A DNA stretch of 64,000 nucleotides. It comes from Tatumella ptyseos ATCC 33301. Its GTDB lineage: Bacteria; Pseudomonadota; Gammaproteobacteria; Enterobacterales; Enterobacteriaceae. The stretch spans positions 1 to 64,000 of the forward strand of contig NZ_JMPR01000033.1 in NCBI RefSeq assembly GCF_000735525.1, read 5' to 3'. The notes below the pieces were generated by a model. That model did no database searches. It saw only the letters and a program-made list of their open reading frames with translations, and was not told the origin of the DNA. This document shows, piece after piece, positions 62,781 to 64,000 of the stretch (position 1 is the first letter of the stretch; each line of letters opens with the position of its first letter). The position numbers were made by a program, and so were the translations under genes.

Positions 62781-63740
62781 ATGACGCAAATATGCTGGGT
62801 GCCTCACCCTATTAATCACATTGGTATCAGCAGGTTAGAAGATTCAGGGTTTACGGTTATCCGTGGTGAATGTCCGGATGATCCTGCATTGCATTCCCTT
62901 ATTACTGCCGCTATTTTCCGTAGTGGGAAATTTACAAGCACAATGATGGGGCAATTTCCGGCGCTAAAAGTCATCGCGGTGCATGGTACCGGAACGGACG
63001 GTATTGATCTCCGGGCCGCGACAGAGAAGGGGATTGTGGTACTCAACACTCCGGGAATGAATAGCCGGTCAGTGGCCGAGCATGCAATGGCGTTATTATT
63101 CGCTCTGGCAAAACGGATCACTATCGCCGACCAGGCTGTGCGTAATAATGAATATACCTCAGTGAAATATCTCGGAGGATTTCAGGAGATTATGGGGATG
63201 TCTCTGGGGGTTATTGGATATGGTGCCACCGGACAAATCCTGGCCCGACTGGCCACGGGTTTAGGTATGACGGTTCGGGTATTCTCATCCCAGCCAGCCG
63301 AAACGATAAACCTTGCCGGGTGTATCAAGGCTGCCAGCCTTGAATCGTTACTCCGTGAAAGTGACTACGTTTCCTTACACGCACCCTCAACCCCGAAAAC
63401 GAAACATTTGATTAATGCGGACCGGCTGGCTCTTATGAAGCCAGGTGCCTGTCTTATCAATACCAGCCGGGGCGCATTGGTCGATGAAAATGCACTGGCA
63501 GAAGCATTACGTCACGGGAAACTGGCAGGGGCCGGATTGGATGTCTTTGAACAGGAGCCTTTGCCTGTGGATTCCCCGCTGATGTCAGCACCCAATATAA
63601 TTCTGACGCCACATACCGCAGCTTCGACGGAAAGTGCTATGCGTAATATGGCGTTGGCCGCGGTACAGGGCATTCTGGATGTGGTTAATCACCAGCGACC
63701 ATCATTTCTCGTCAATCCCGCCGTTTGGCCGGAACGCTGA
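62781..63740 (+). CDS. D-isomer 2-hydroxyacid dehydrogenase
   Basis: This 319-residue enzyme has the NAD motif LGVIGYGATGQILARLA (about 138-154) and the catalytic triad Arg in NTSRGALVDE, Glu in DVFEQEPLP and His in LTPHTAAST. It may interconvert a 2-oxo acid and its D-2-hydroxy acid. Divergent from the ABC importer. With the aminotransferase upstream it would handle the 2-oxo acid product; that is inferred. Confidence 0.92.
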   Translation: MTQICWVPHPINHIGISRLEDSGFTVIRGECPDDPALHSLITAAIFRSGKFTSTMMGQFPALKVIAVHGTGTDGIDLRAATEKGIVVLNTPGMNSRSVAEHAMALLFALAKRITIADQAVRNNEYTSVKYLGGFQEIMGMSLGVIGYGATGQILARLATGLGMTVRVFSSQPAETINLAGCIKAASLESLLRESDYVSLHAPSTPKTKHLINADRLALMKPGACLINTSRGALVDENALAEALRHGKLAGAGLDVFEQEPLPVDSPLMSAPNIILTPHTAASTESAMRNMALAAVQGILDVVNHQRPSFLVNPAVWPER

Positions 63741-63756
63741 GGTTTACGCAGGCGAC

Positions 63757-64000
63757 TCAATTTTTACTTCGGATAACTTCGGACATCGGGGCAAAAGTGA
63801 TGCCCTGATTTTCAAGAAGAAATCGGGCCTCCTTCGCCATCGCGCCCGCACCGTGGGAATCACCATGTACGCAAACCGAATCTATTTTCACCGGGATCCG
63901 TTGGCCGTTGACGGTGGTAATTTCTGAGGATCCTATCATTTGCAGGAGACGCTCACTGGCAACCCGCGGATCATGAAGCACCGCGCCAGGTAATCTGCGG
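63757..64000 (-). CDS. pxpA: PxpA (LamB/YcsF family), 5-oxoprolinase subunit A, 3' end only
   Basis: About 80 C-terminal residues are present; the gene runs off the window. AVLHDPRVASERLLQMI, VKIDSVCVHGDSHGAGAMAKEARFLL and the ending ITFAPMSEVI match the LamB/YcsF C-terminus with its conserved CVHGD. PxpA with PxpB and PxpC cleaves 5-oxoproline with ATP. It is convergent with the hydroxyacid dehydrogenase. Confidence 0.88.
   Translation of the reverse strand, partial: RRLPGAVLHDPRVASERLLQMIGSSEITTVNGQRIPVKIDSVCVHGDSHGAGAMAKEARFLLENQGITFAPMSEVIRSKN

Noticed and set aside
1-64000. CRISPR array or large tandem repeats
   Set aside because: No regularly spaced repeats were seen on reading; no cas-like proteins are encoded.

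Overview
The window reads as chromosome of an enterobacterium (order Enterobacterales). nac, yeeO, yaiL, yghU, yeaO, rcnRA, fhuE and yncE all resemble their E. coli counterparts along their length, and nac and yeeO lie beside tRNA-Asn, as in E. coli. A secreted pectate lyase and several small-molecule catabolic clusters would suit a plant-associated lineage such as Erwiniaceae; the genus is not decided here.

1-12.9 kb is the integrase-proximal part of a genomic island inserted at the 3' end of a tRNA-Asn gene. It has an intact P4-type integrase next to the tRNA, a decayed ardC-like antirestriction fragment, and an IS1 copy of exactly 768 bp without a target duplication. The cargo is two divergent operons. 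One encodes an NCS1 permease, a GMC alcohol oxidoreductase and an aldehyde dehydrogenase; the other encodes a flavin monooxygenase, a Rid-family protein, a DUF1028 protein and an ArgE-like M20 hydrolase. A LysR gene lies nearby. Together they look like a complete uptake and degradation pathway for a nitrogen-containing small molecule that I cannot name. The far end of the island is left of the window.

13-33 kb lies between two identical tRNA-Asn genes. It holds a succinate-semialdehyde-type dehydrogenase; a Fur-box-flanked yncE/fhuE pair; a higBA module with a frameshifted toxin, bracketed by copies of the fhuE 3' end; a putative amine/polyamine cluster (aldehyde dehydrogenase, GntR regulator, soluble Cache protein, PuuB-like FAD oxidoreductase, two APC permeases); a LysE exporter; an AT-rich MFS/LysR pair; and a second, decayed integrase next to the second tRNA-Asn.

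33-50 kb looks like ordinary core: yaiL, nac (with a sigma-54 promoter and NtrC-like sites), an NCS2 purine permease behind a structured leader, yeeO, a GGDEF-EAL protein, yghU, an FNT channel, a pectate lyase, rcnR/rcnA with two perfect RcnR operators, a polar amino-acid ABC importer, yeaO and a TetR regulator.

50-64 kb holds a pqi-type envelope lipid-transport operon with PqiA split into two genes, a DUF3313 lipoprotein, and an amino-acid-derivative cluster (LysR, VOC protein, aminotransferase, M20 amidohydrolase of the hydantoinase/carbamoylase family, GntR, ABC importer, 2-hydroxyacid dehydrogenase, and the 3' end of pxpA cut by the window edge). Nitrogen scavenging and small-molecule catabolism recur throughout.
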